Positions 56,433-64,000 of a stretch of 64,000 nt of DNA are shown here, in pieces. Both the position numbers and the translations under genes were made by a program. Position 1 is the stretch's first letter. Each line of letters opens with the position of its first letter. The stretch is taken from contig NZ_BFAX01000005.1 in the NCBI RefSeq assembly GCF_004310395.1, positions 1 to 64,000 on the forward strand. The letters are read 5' to 3'. The DNA comes from Methanofervidicoccus abyssi. Its GTDB lineage: Archaea > AGJL01 > Methanococci > Methanococcales > Methanococcaceae. Under the pieces are notes generated by a model. The model was not told the DNA's origin. It worked only from the letters and a program-made list of their open reading frames with translations, and ran no database searches.

Positions 56433-57278
56433 TCAATAGAGATCTCTGAGGAATGCTATAATATCCTTCTCTGTTATTATACCTACTAAGTTATCCCTGT
56501 CCTCCACAACTGGAAGAGCCCCTATACTACCTTTGATCATAATCTCTGCAGTACTCTTAAGAGAGTCGTCCTTACACACTCTCAATGGGTCTTTGGTCAT
56601 TACTTCCTCCACTCTCACATTTGTTATCTCTTTAACATTTCCTGTAATCATATGGTTGAAAGCCCAGTCGCTACCTAACAGTCTTATAAAATCTGTAGAT
56701 GTTACCATACCAACGAGTCTATCCTCGGATACCACCGGAAGTCTTCTAAACCCATTTCTCAACATAACCCTTGCTACATCTTTCAACCTCATTCCTGGAG
56801 TAGCCACTATTGGATCCTCTGTCATATAATCCTGGACAGTTTTTTCTTCTATTCTATCCATAAGATAGCGAATAATATCTCTCTCGGTTATAAGAGATAT
56901 AAGTATATCCTCCTTATCAACAACAGGAATTCCCCCTACGTTCTTTTCAATAAATATCTCTATTACCTCCTCCAAAGGTGTAGATTCCCTAACACATATA
57001 GGGTCATTAGTCATTATCTTCTTTACAGGTTCATTTATTGCAGATAGGAGATTATGACGATGTTTAAACTTTACAAGGTTGTACTTGGATCCTCCTCCCA
57101 TAAAATCCAGTATATCCATAGAAGTTACGATGCCTACAATTCTATCTGTACCCGCATCCACCACAGGTACTCTCCTAGTACCACTGTTGTTCATCTTCGA
57201 CACAGCCTCTTTTATGGTGGTAGAAAGATATACTTTTACAATATCCTTTTTGTCCTTTATTACGCTCCCTACCTTCAA
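56433..57278 (-). CDS. Four-CBS-domain protein
   Basis: A 281-aa protein made of four CBS modules (about residues 10-60, 83-140, 146-200, 222-280) arranged as two Bateman pairs, with repeats of the form RRVPVVDAGTDRIVGIVTSMDI. Such modules bind adenine nucleotides or SAM and regulate a partner. Start is a TTG at 57278 after GGGGGAT; no better start is near. Next to fumarase alpha and 67 bp after the second CBS gene. The partner enzyme is unknown. Confidence 0.86.
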   Translation of the reverse strand: MKVGSVIKDKKDIVKVYLSTTIKEAVSKMNNSGTRRVPVVDAGTDRIVGIVTSMDILDFMGGGSKYNLVKFKHRHNLLSAINEPVKKIMTNDPICVRESTPLEEVIEIFIEKNVGGIPVVDKEDILISLITERDIIRYLMDRIEEKTVQDYMTEDPIVATPGMRLKDVARVMLRNGFRRLPVVSEDRLVGMVTSTDFIRLLGSDWAFNHMITGNVKEITNVRVEEVMTKDPLRVCKDDSLKSTAEIMIKGSIGALPVVEDRDNLVGIITEKDIIAFLRDLY

Positions 57279-57345
57279 TATCCCCCTCTTTAATTTTTAA
57301 TTTTATATAATTATTATTATATAATTAAAGTATTTAATAAGGATC

Positions 57346-57897
57346 TTAAATACTGTCACTATCTATGCAATTTTCACAAACGTACTTTCCATTTACGTAT
57401 CTCAGACGCCCCTGGTTACCACACACCTCACATACCCCGTATAAATATTCGTACTCCCTAGGATAATCCTCTTCATTTTTTATCTTAGATACTTCTATCA
57501 TTATTTCAAAGATTTTTGGTGAGACAGATGTAATATCGCTAACGGTGATTATACCTAAGAGTTTTCCATTCTCAATTACCGGAAGTCTTTTGATATTCTT
57601 TTTAGCCATCAACTTCGCAGCATCTATCACTGAAGCCTTTGGAGATATGGATATAAGTTTTGGAGACACAATATCCTTAATTAAAATTTCTTTTGATCTC
57701 AGATTTCTTGCAACAACTTTGTGAACTAAGTCTTTCTCTGTGATTAACCCTATAGGCTCCATTGAATCATTTACCACTACTAAACATCCTATCTTTTTAT
57801 TCTTGAGTATATTGGCAGCGTCGTAGGCAGTAGTACTCAACTTTACAGTCTCCACGGGAGTACTCATAACTTCACTTACACTTATGTCAAATTCCAT
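57346..57897 (-). CDS. CBS pair with C-terminal zinc ribbon
   Basis: A 183-aa protein: two CBS modules (about residues 8-60 and 73-125) followed by a short helix and a zinc ribbon CEVCGNQ ... CENC (about 151-172). This combination is seen in many methanogens. The zinc end may bind nucleic acid or a protein. GGTGGTAGT precedes the ATG. Likely co-transcribed with the four-CBS gene. Confidence 0.84.
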   Translation of the reverse strand: MEFDISVSEVMSTPVETVKLSTTAYDAANILKNKKIGCLVVVNDSMEPIGLITEKDLVHKVVARNLRSKEILIKDIVSPKLISISPKASVIDAAKLMAKKNIKRLPVIENGKLLGIITVSDITSVSPKIFEIMIEVSKIKNEEDYPREYEYLYGVCEVCGNQGRLRYVNGKYVCENCIDSDSI

Positions 57898-57986
57898 ACT
57901 ACCACCATTTATAATTAATGAATAATAATATAATTAATAATAATTATTAATCATTATAATTTTTATTATTTTATTTTTGGTATTTA

Positions 57987-58502
57987 TTAATTTTCAATCA
58001 TTTTATTTAGATACACTCTGTTTGTCACCCCCTGTCCCAACTCCTCATAGAGTGTAACTTCAATCCACTCTATGTTATTACCCTCATTTAACTTGAGAAG
58101 ATTTTCTTTAATAACCTCTGTTATATACACCGATAACTCCTCTGCAGTAATCCCTCTCAGTGGTAGAAGTAGAACGTCCTCTAAAGGGATCTTGTATTCC
58201 TTTTTACACTTTCCATAGCAGTATATAAAGTGTATATAATTTCCCTCGATAGTGTATTTCAGGTGTGGATGATCCCTGGGCAACAACAGTTTGTGGTCTA
58301 AACTCTTACATATCTCCTTCACCACTTTTTTTAACATTTTAAAATCTAAGATAAAACCAAATTCTCCAGAAGGTTCCCCACCTAATTTAACATCTACATA
58401 GTAAGTATGTCCATGTATAACTCCACAGGAATCATGTCCAAATACTATATGGGCAGATGAGAACCTCAATCCCAGATACAACCCCTTTAACTCCAATATC
58501 AT
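57987..58502 (-). CDS. QueD/PTPS-family protein (6-carboxytetrahydropterin synthase-like)
   Basis: A 171-aa member of the 6-pyruvoyltetrahydropterin synthase family. Zinc ligands are SSAHIVFGH and the IHGH of CGVIHGHTYYVDV; the cysteine four residues before HGH matches the QueD catalytic position. LDHKLLLP and an acid EEL near residue 127 are also present. It likely makes the 7-deazaguanine precursor used for archaeosine in tRNA. It is longer than bacterial QueD because of an insert around residues 90-110 with KC..KE.. text. GAAAAGG precedes the ATG. Confidence 0.8.
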   Translation of the reverse strand: MILELKGLYLGLRFSSAHIVFGHDSCGVIHGHTYYVDVKLGGEPSGEFGFILDFKMLKKVVKEICKSLDHKLLLPRDHPHLKYTIEGNYIHFIYCYGKCKKEYKIPLEDVLLLPLRGITAEELSVYITEVIKENLLKLNEGNNIEWIEVTLYEELGQGVTNRVYLNKMIEN

Positions 58503-58698
58503 CCTTTTCCTCTTTTTAGTTATTGTGTTAATTTTATTAATAATTTTAAATAATAATGGATAAGTATTTATATAACTCCTTGAAAAGTTGTAGAAGTTTT
58601 ACCCTACAATTTCTCTCTATTATATAGCAAAGTCCTAACAGAAATTATGTAAAATGAAACCTATTAAGTACAAATACCTCACTACCTCTGGTGAAACT

Positions 58699-59880
58699 GT
58701 GGAGTTATATATAACGTTCTTTATTATAATAACCTCTATATTTTTAGCACCTATTATTTTAAAGAGATTTAATATACCTGGAATTACTGCTGTAATGTTA
58801 GCAGGTATACTCATAGGTCCCTACGGTCTTGGAATCGTGAATGATATTGACGAATCTCTTAGAACATTCTCTACTTTTGGAGCCATATTTCTAATGTTCT
58901 TGGCTGGAATGGAAGTAGACAATGAAACTTTAATTAGAGGATTTAAAAATTCTCTATTTATCTCTTTCTTTTCTGCTATAATATGTGGTATTGGAGGGTA
59001 CTATATAGGAAGTCTCTTAGGTCTTAACCACTTAGGAGCCCTACTGTACAGTATTATGTTTGCCTCGAACTCTGTAGGAGTAGTCTATGCTCTACTGAAC
59101 GAGTTGGATATGACGAAGTCGAAATTTGGAACTGTACTCCTGGGAGCTGTTGTGCTATCTGAAGTACTGGGAATGATGCTATTGGCAATAGTATCCAAGA
59201 TCAGTTTAAATCAGGGGCTGGAGACATCTGTATTATTTATTCTACAGGAGTTACTCTACATCTTAGGATTATTACTTCTAATTCCCTTTATAACAAAGAA
59301 GATATTTAAGAAATTTGAAAACCTTCATTGTAGAAAGATACATTTTGTACTCCTGATAATACTTATCTCCATACTCATTGGGGAGTATGTGGGAATGCAT
59401 CCTATGATATGTGCATTTATCACAGGTGTAGCTGTATCTGAGGCTCTAACTAAGGAAGAGCATGACAATATCCTCAACAGTAATCTAAACGCCATAGGCT
59501 ACAGTTTCTTTATACCTATCTTTTTCCTTACCTTAGGTATGAACACAGACATAAGAATATTGCTAAACTTGGATAACTTAGGAATACTCGTTAGTACATT
59601 GGGGGGTTTTATGGTTTTAAAAACCATATCTGGATACCTTTCCTTTAAGATAATAGGTTACGATAGATTGAGAAGTCTTTATGGAGGTCTGTTGACAATT
59701 CCTCAGATTTCAGCTCCACTTGTTGTAGCTTCTGTTGGAATGGATTTAGGTGTGATACCACATAGTTTCTATGTAACTATAATTATAATGATGCTTTTAA
59801 CCTCCATCATAGCCCCGATAGTTATTAAGTATATGGTGGATAGATATCCTCTACCAAGTATAGGTAATATCAAAAAATAA
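58699..59880 (+). CDS. CPA2-family cation/proton antiporter
   Basis: A 393-aa membrane protein with 11-12 helices of the KefB/Na+-H+ antiporter type. IPGITAVMLAGILIGPYGLG and GAIFLMFLAGMEVD are the first conserved blocks. Helix 5 reads LLGAVVLSEVLGM where most family members have two aspartates (VVDDVLG), so an S-E pair takes their place. Start GTG 58699 is favoured: GGTGA four bases ahead, and the protein then opens on its first helix; ATG 58654 has no site. Ion use cannot be predicted. Confidence 0.82.
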   Translation: MELYITFFIIITSIFLAPIILKRFNIPGITAVMLAGILIGPYGLGIVNDIDESLRTFSTFGAIFLMFLAGMEVDNETLIRGFKNSLFISFFSAIICGIGGYYIGSLLGLNHLGALLYSIMFASNSVGVVYALLNELDMTKSKFGTVLLGAVVLSEVLGMMLLAIVSKISLNQGLETSVLFILQELLYILGLLLLIPFITKKIFKKFENLHCRKIHFVLLIILISILIGEYVGMHPMICAFITGVAVSEALTKEEHDNILNSNLNAIGYSFFIPIFFLTLGMNTDIRILLNLDNLGILVSTLGGFMVLKTISGYLSFKIIGYDRLRSLYGGLLTIPQISAPLVVASVGMDLGVIPHSFYVTIIIMMLLTSIIAPIVIKYMVDRYPLPSIGNIKK

Positions 59881-60425
59881 AAAATAAAAGAGAGACTATC
59901 TTTCTTTCGGATGTCTCTGGGTACTAAAGAATCTTATTTGTAACATTTAATAAAATAATATATATAACAAAATAAAAAGTAAAAAAATAATAATATAGAT
60001 AAAAAAGTAAATATAATCCATCTCTGAAAATCGAGCACTGGAAAAATAGGTAAAATTCCTGTCAAATCTTTTTTAGGAGTTTTTTTATACTTTTTAATAA
60101 AACTCTTTAAGAAGAAGGTTAACCTGCTTCTCCAGTATATAGTGTAGTTTAGTGGATAAACGTTATATTTTTACTTTTCCTGAATTTTTCTTTATTTAGT
60201 TTAATCTTATTGTTTTTTATTAGAGATCTTAGAAGGTGTTATTGAAAAGTTTTTCATTATACTATATTATTTTAATTATTTTAACTATATTATTTTATAT
60301 ATTTTTATTTAAGAATTAGGATTTAAGATAATTTCAGACACATTTCAAAAAACGTACGCAATATTTTATTACAAACTAAAATAAATTACTAATTTAAAAT
60401 TCTTCACTCGATCTTGGTGAAAGAT
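59881..60425 (+). other. Long spacer with a copy of the dispersed hairpin element
   Basis: About 545 bp of AT-rich DNA between two plus-strand genes. Copy C of the dispersed element lies at 60113-60172, preceded by an inverted repeat GAGTTTT/AAAACTC (about 60077-60105). No coding frame is convincing. Confidence 0.5.
60113..60172 (+). repeat. Dispersed hairpin element, copy C
   Basis: AAGGTTAACCTGC, TTCTCCAGTATATAGTG, then GTTTAGTGGATAAAC and GTTATATTTT. The central part CCAGTATAxAGTxTAGTT matches copy A closely after a 4-nt gap. The hairpin is GTTT-AGTGGAT-AAAC. TAGTTTAGTGG also fits the box A of a tRNA D arm. Confidence 0.55.
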
Positions 60426-61847
60426 ATGAAGGACAGAGAAATCCCATACATTAAAATTCTACAACTTATAAAGAATTTTTTTAACATCAGTATATTCTTA
60501 GCTTACAATGCCAATGTAGATGCTATAAAGATCTTTAAAGATGGAAAAGAGGTGGAAGAATTAATAAATCAGTTCTCAGTGGAGGAGATACTGAAAAGTA
60601 TAGAAAGGTATCCTAGAAAGATAAAAAGCCCCTTAGATTTCATGGGAAGGTTAATACACAGTATGAAGTATGGAAAACCTGCTGAGGTACCTATGGTAGA
60701 GGATAACTCCCTAAATAGATGGTTCGATAGTATGAAGTACGATGAAGAGAGGATAGGGGGGCAGGTTGGAATAATCTCTAACCTACTATCTATCTTAAAC
60801 CTGAAGAGAATTATAGCCTACACACCTCTCCTATCAAAAAAGCAGGCTGAGATGTTTAATAACAATGATAATCTACTATACCCAACAGTTCTCAATGGAA
60901 AACTCATCCTAAGAAAACCTATAGAAGTATACAGAGAAGAAGATCCTATTAAGATAAACCGTATCTTTGAATATAGAAAAGGTATAGAATTTTCTCTTGG
61001 GGAGGAAAGGATAAAAACGCCCTATGCAAGTAGGTTCATTGTCGCATCAAGGCCTGACAGTTTTAGGATAGAAATTAGAGAAGATCTAAGAGACAAGTTA
61101 CCGGAAATTGGAGAAATGGTAGATTGTGCTATTCTTTCGGGATATCAGGGGATAAAGGAGAAATATTCGGATGGAAAAGATGATCTTTACTACATTGAGA
61201 GAGCCCAGGAGGATATAGACTTACTGAGAAGGAATAAAAATATAAAGATACACTTAGAGTTTGCCTCTATCCAGAGTAAGAGACTTAGAAAGATGATTGT
61301 GGATAAAATAGTCTCTAAGGTAGATTCTTTAGGAATGGATGAGACTGAAATAGCCAACGTTATCCACGTTATGGGCTACGAAAATCTAAGTAACAACATA
61401 ATAAAAAACAGTTCGTTGGAGGATATCCTTTATGCCTCAAAAATACTCCTTGAGAGTTACAGTAACTTAGAAGTTGTACAGGTTCATACACTCTACTACA
61501 TACTTTACCTCTGTAAAGGAAATGTTCCTTTGGAAGAGAGTGAACTTGAAGAAACTTTGGAGTTGGCCACAGTTTTAGCAAGTACAAAGGCTAAATTAGG
61601 TAAAATATCCTCACTTGAAGATCTGAAGGAAGGTATAAAGATACCTTACAATAGATACTGGAGGTTGTTTAGGAAGATTGTAGAAGATCTAAGAGCGAGT
61701 CCAGAATACAGAGATTACAAGATTGCACTGGTACCTACAAGATTAGTAGAGAATCCTAAATCCACAGTGGGACTAGGGGATACTATCTCTTCTGGAGCCT
61801 TTGTTGGATACATCTCTCTTTTAAAAAACAAAGGATATCTAAATTAA
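60426..61847 (+). CDS. pfkC: ADP-dependent phosphofructokinase/glucokinase
   Basis: A 473-aa ribokinase-fold enzyme that phosphorylates fructose 6-phosphate (and glucose in the Methanocaldococcus enzyme) with ADP instead of ATP. YNANVDAIKIF near the N terminus and RIGGQVGIISNLL are substrate-site blocks; the catalytic GLGDTISSGAF lies at about residue 453. ATG 60426 follows GGTGAAAG; the TTG at 60414 sits inside the leader. It stands alone. Used mainly in glycogen breakdown and sugar formation in methanogens. Confidence 0.95.
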   Translation: MKDREIPYIKILQLIKNFFNISIFLAYNANVDAIKIFKDGKEVEELINQFSVEEILKSIERYPRKIKSPLDFMGRLIHSMKYGKPAEVPMVEDNSLNRWFDSMKYDEERIGGQVGIISNLLSILNLKRIIAYTPLLSKKQAEMFNNNDNLLYPTVLNGKLILRKPIEVYREEDPIKINRIFEYRKGIEFSLGEERIKTPYASRFIVASRPDSFRIEIREDLRDKLPEIGEMVDCAILSGYQGIKEKYSDGKDDLYYIERAQEDIDLLRRNKNIKIHLEFASIQSKRLRKMIVDKIVSKVDSLGMDETEIANVIHVMGYENLSNNIIKNSSLEDILYASKILLESYSNLEVVQVHTLYYILYLCKGNVPLEESELEETLELATVLASTKAKLGKISSLEDLKEGIKIPYNRYWRLFRKIVEDLRASPEYRDYKIALVPTRLVENPKSTVGLGDTISSGAFVGYISLLKNKGYLN

Positions 61848-61866
61848 TACATACTTAATATACTTA

Positions 61867-62745
61867 TTACTTTCTGCATATTATATAATTCGTCTTAAGT
61901 ATGGCATCCTTGCCTTTTACCTTCAAGGTACCATTTTCTATCACTACTATATCTCCATCTTCCACATCTCCCTCAATCTCTATCTCTCTAAATTGTCTTG
62001 GATTTGGACATATTTTATCTATTGCTAAATGATCCTCATTTAGGACAAGTTTTCCATCTTTTATAATACCAACCTCTCCGTTGTTCTCGATCTTATCCAC
62101 GATAGCCAACACCTTTCTAAAATCTATCATCTTCTGTCTTAACTCCTCCCTGTACCTCCTTAATTCCTCTAAATCTTCTTCAATAACCTTCTCCAGATCC
62201 TTTTCTCCCTCATCTATATATAAAATATCGAAATCCTTGGAAGACGTTGGACCTCTACAACATCTCTTTAATACTCCCTCGATAACATCCTTCACCTCCC
62301 CAATACCCATCCTGGTAAAGTCGTACATGTATTTTCTCAATTCCTTTCTGGCTATCTCTTTCAAATGTTTATTTCCAAAGATAATAACACCATTACCTCT
62401 CTTTACAGACTTACCTATAACATCGTCATTTAGTATATCCACAATAACACACATTCCCTTAGTTAAATACATTCTCCTCCTACGTGAATCTGCGCCTATA
62501 GATCTAACCTCCCCAACTAACGTGTTGTTTATCTTCTTCACTTTAACTCTTTCATCTTCTATATACACTTTAACTCCTAACTCCTCAGCAACCTTCTTTA
62601 ACTCTTCCTCATCTTTAATCTTTCCAGAGTATAGTTTTTTCTCCAACTCCTCTCTTTTCTTAGGATCACCTCTGAATATAATGTTTCTCTTGTCTCCCCC
62701 AATCACAGCACCGTTATTTCCGTAATATCCTATTACAATACTCAT
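61867..62745 (-). CDS. DUF2121 protein, methanogen-conserved, function unknown
   Basis: A 292-aa soluble protein. It starts MSIVIGYYGNNGAVIGGDKRNI, which resembles the N-terminal strand pair of proteasome-type folds, but no active-site Thr is seen. The middle has RSIGADSRRRRMYLTKGMCVIVD and two cysteines (LKRCCRG); a coiled-coil-like Glu/Lys/Arg region runs at about 195-235. I associate it with the DUF2121 family of methanogens; no reaction is known. ATG 62745 follows GGTGATGG. It is divergent from hypA. Confidence 0.65.
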   Translation of the reverse strand: MSIVIGYYGNNGAVIGGDKRNIIFRGDPKKREELEKKLYSGKIKDEEELKKVAEELGVKVYIEDERVKVKKINNTLVGEVRSIGADSRRRRMYLTKGMCVIVDILNDDVIGKSVKRGNGVIIFGNKHLKEIARKELRKYMYDFTRMGIGEVKDVIEGVLKRCCRGPTSSKDFDILYIDEGEKDLEKVIEEDLEELRRYREELRQKMIDFRKVLAIVDKIENNGEVGIIKDGKLVLNEDHLAIDKICPNPRQFREIEIEGDVEDGDIVVIENGTLKVKGKDAILKTNYIICRK

Positions 62746-62827
62746 CTCCATCACCAAAAATAATCTATAAAAATAATTAGAATTTGTTATTTTAATTTTT
62801 TATTATTATTTAATAAAAGGTGTAAAT

Positions 62828-63199
62828 ATGCACGAGTTATCCTATGCCACTTCGATGTTAAATACTATCTTAGATACAGTAAAAAACCACAATTTCAAAA
62901 ATGTCAAAAGAGTAAGTAAGATAAATCTGGAGATTGGAGAGTTAACATTTATAAACGTGGAGCAGTTGAAGTTCGCCTTCGAGGTGATCTCCAAATCTAC
63001 CATATGTGAAGGGGCCGAGATAGAGGTAAAGTTTATAAAGCCTTATATAGTATGTAATCACTGTGGATATAGAGGAGAATTGGATACTGTAGATGACGTT
63101 ATTATAAGTTGTCCAAAATGTGGCAGTCCGTCATTGAAGATAGAAGGAGGTAAGGAATTCAACATAAAGAATATAACTGTTGAGTTTGAAGAGGAGTAA
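62828..63199 (+). CDS. hypA: Hydrogenase maturation nickel metallochaperone
   Basis: A 123-aa HypA that, with HypB, brings nickel to NiFe hydrogenases. The nickel site is the N-terminal MHELS (H2), and the zinc finger is CNHCGY...CPKCGS (about residues 76-102). INLEIGELTFIN is the family middle block. AGGTGTAAAT precedes the ATG, keeping His at position 2. It would serve Eha and the other hydrogenases of the cell. hypB is not in the window. Confidence 0.95.
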   Translation: MHELSYATSMLNTILDTVKNHNFKNVKRVSKINLEIGELTFINVEQLKFAFEVISKSTICEGAEIEVKFIKPYIVCNHCGYRGELDTVDDVIISCPKCGSPSLKIEGGKEFNIKNITVEFEEE

Positions 63200-63369
63200 G
63201 TATATATATTTTTATCTTCTTGTTGTTATTTTTAACCCTTCCAGTTTCCTATTAAAAATATAAAACTAATAACAATTATAAAAGATATTACAAAAATAAT
63301 AAAAATAGAAAATAAGTTTAAAAAATGATCTCGTTGTTATTCTCTACTACTAATTTTATTAAAATTACT

Positions 63370-64000
63370 TTACCTTTTTCCCCTCCATATCTTCGGATAG
63401 GTACCTCTCTTCATCAATACTCTTTCTGTATCTACCACTGGGTTGGTGTATTTCTTACCTTCTTTTCTAATCTTTAATATATCCTTCGTGCTTAGTAGTG
63501 ACTTTCCTATCGCCACAGCCTCTCCTTTTAAGGTTTCTACCACTACAACTTCCCCAACTCCAATCCCTTTACTGATCTTAGAGATGCCACTTAGATAGAC
63601 ATCTGCACCATGACATATAGCATCTACTGCACTGTCTTTTACTACCACCTTCTTCAGATGTTGGAGTCCATACTCTAGAGGCTTAACTATCTTCCTAAGG
63701 TCTTCCTCATCTCCATCCTCCTGCCAAAATATATAGGCATCCTTTAGATCTTGGAGATATACAGCCTCATCTTCTGTAAATGGGCCACTTTTTATTCTCC
63801 GGAGTTCCTGCATATGGGCAGAAGTACCTAAGGCCTCTCCAATGTTCCTTGCAAGGGTCCTAATGTAAGTTCCAGATTGACATCTCACCTTAAATAGAAT
63901 ATCCCTTCCATCTATTTCCAATATCTCCATATCGTATATCTTCCTTATCCTCGGGTTTCTCTTTACAGCAGATTTCAAAGGAGGTCTTTGAATTATTCTC
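63370..64000 (-). CDS. cbf5: tRNA/rRNA pseudouridine synthase Cbf5, C-terminal part (runs off the window)
   Basis: The frame is open to the right edge and continues upstream of the first in-frame TTG, reading RIIQRPPLKSAVKR, a block found in the middle of Cbf5/dyskerin. What is visible is the rest of the catalytic TruB-type domain (SGTYIRTLARNIGEALGTSAHM) and the PUA domain (GADVYLSGI, VGEVVVVETLKGEAVAIG, MKRGTYPKIW). The catalytic Asp lies outside. In archaea Cbf5 acts with Nop10, Gar1, L7Ae and H/ACA RNAs and also on tRNA U55. Confidence 0.93.
   Translation of the reverse strand, partial: RIIQRPPLKSAVKRNPRIRKIYDMEILEIDGRDILFKVRCQSGTYIRTLARNIGEALGTSAHMQELRRIKSGPFTEDEAVYLQDLKDAYIFWQEDGDEEDLRKIVKPLEYGLQHLKKVVVKDSAVDAICHGADVYLSGISKISKGIGVGEVVVVETLKGEAVAIGKSLLSTKDILKIRKEGKKYTNPVVDTERVLMKRGTYPKIWRGKR

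Overview
The window is low-GC archaeal DNA from a hydrogenotrophic methanogen, most likely a thermophilic member of the Methanococcales (Methanotorris, Methanothermococcus or Methanocaldococcus type; the exact genus is an inference). The evidence is a complete-looking eha energy-converting hydrogenase operon, a methanogenesis marker protein, ADP-dependent sugar kinase, modified-mevalonate and ether-lipid genes, archaeal proteasome, prefoldin, KEOPS and Brix genes, an intron-containing tRNA-Met, and GGTGAT/GGAGG ribosome binding sites that match an archaeal 16S 3' end. Many annotated starts below were moved to internal ATG/GTG codons because those sit 4-9 nt after such a site.

Layout. 1-860: the 5' end of a 16S rRNA gene running off the left edge (minus strand), its leader and promoter, then carS (ether lipid). 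1041-4620: a lipid reductase followed by a decayed stretch holding a phosphohexomutase remnant, a secreted protein and a broken gatD, bracketed by two copies of a ~105-145 bp segment. 4749-13571: membrane, cofactor (mobA), marker-6, kinase and RecJ-like genes, then the minus-strand apgM-purB-trm112-thpR cluster. 13699-16099: an amidohydrolase overlapping a UbiD-type decarboxylase. 16358-23824: aglB, secG (Sec61 beta), trpBA and trpEG. 24393-32276: a HD phosphodiesterase (probable mptB), methionine synthase with a HTH partner, an MBL protein, a radical SAM activase, an endonuclease-IV-like protein and glmS. 32345-36916: three tRNA genes (Arg, Met with intron, Leu), two of which overlap the 3' ends of oppositely oriented protein genes. 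37319-39908: pyrG-guaAB. 40023-43924: the archaeal information-processing superoperon (zpr1, psmA, SBDS, L37Ae, rpoP, Brix, pcc1, pfdB) without the exosome genes usually found inside it. 44405-53940: a HTH regulator and the eha hydrogenase operon ehaA-O plus two polyferredoxins (8 and 4 cluster motifs). 54186-64000: an Nth-GIY-YIG fusion, fumarase alpha, CBS proteins, a QueD-like protein, a CPA2 antiporter, ADP-dependent PFK/glucokinase, DUF2121, hypA and the 3' part of cbf5.

How the genes fit together. Eha reduces ferredoxin with H2 at the expense of the sodium or proton gradient and tops up the methanogenic cycle; hypA serves nickel insertion into such hydrogenases. carS, the geranylgeranyl reductase and the UbiD protein belong to archaeal lipid synthesis. 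aglB, the flippase, the pilin and the secreted protein belong to the cell surface and its glycosylation. purB, pyrG, guaAB and trp genes are ordinary biosynthesis.

The most unusual material is non-coding: a family of related ~60 bp elements in long intergenic gaps (24.2, 27.3, 37.2, 60.1 kb, possibly 29.4 and 55.4 kb) carrying a small hairpin around a tRNA D-arm-like sequence; a structured region ahead of secG-trpB; a long inverted repeat ahead of the eha regulator; and an exact 16-bp tandem palindrome between the two catalytic hydrogenase genes. No CRISPR array, transposase or prophage gene was seen.
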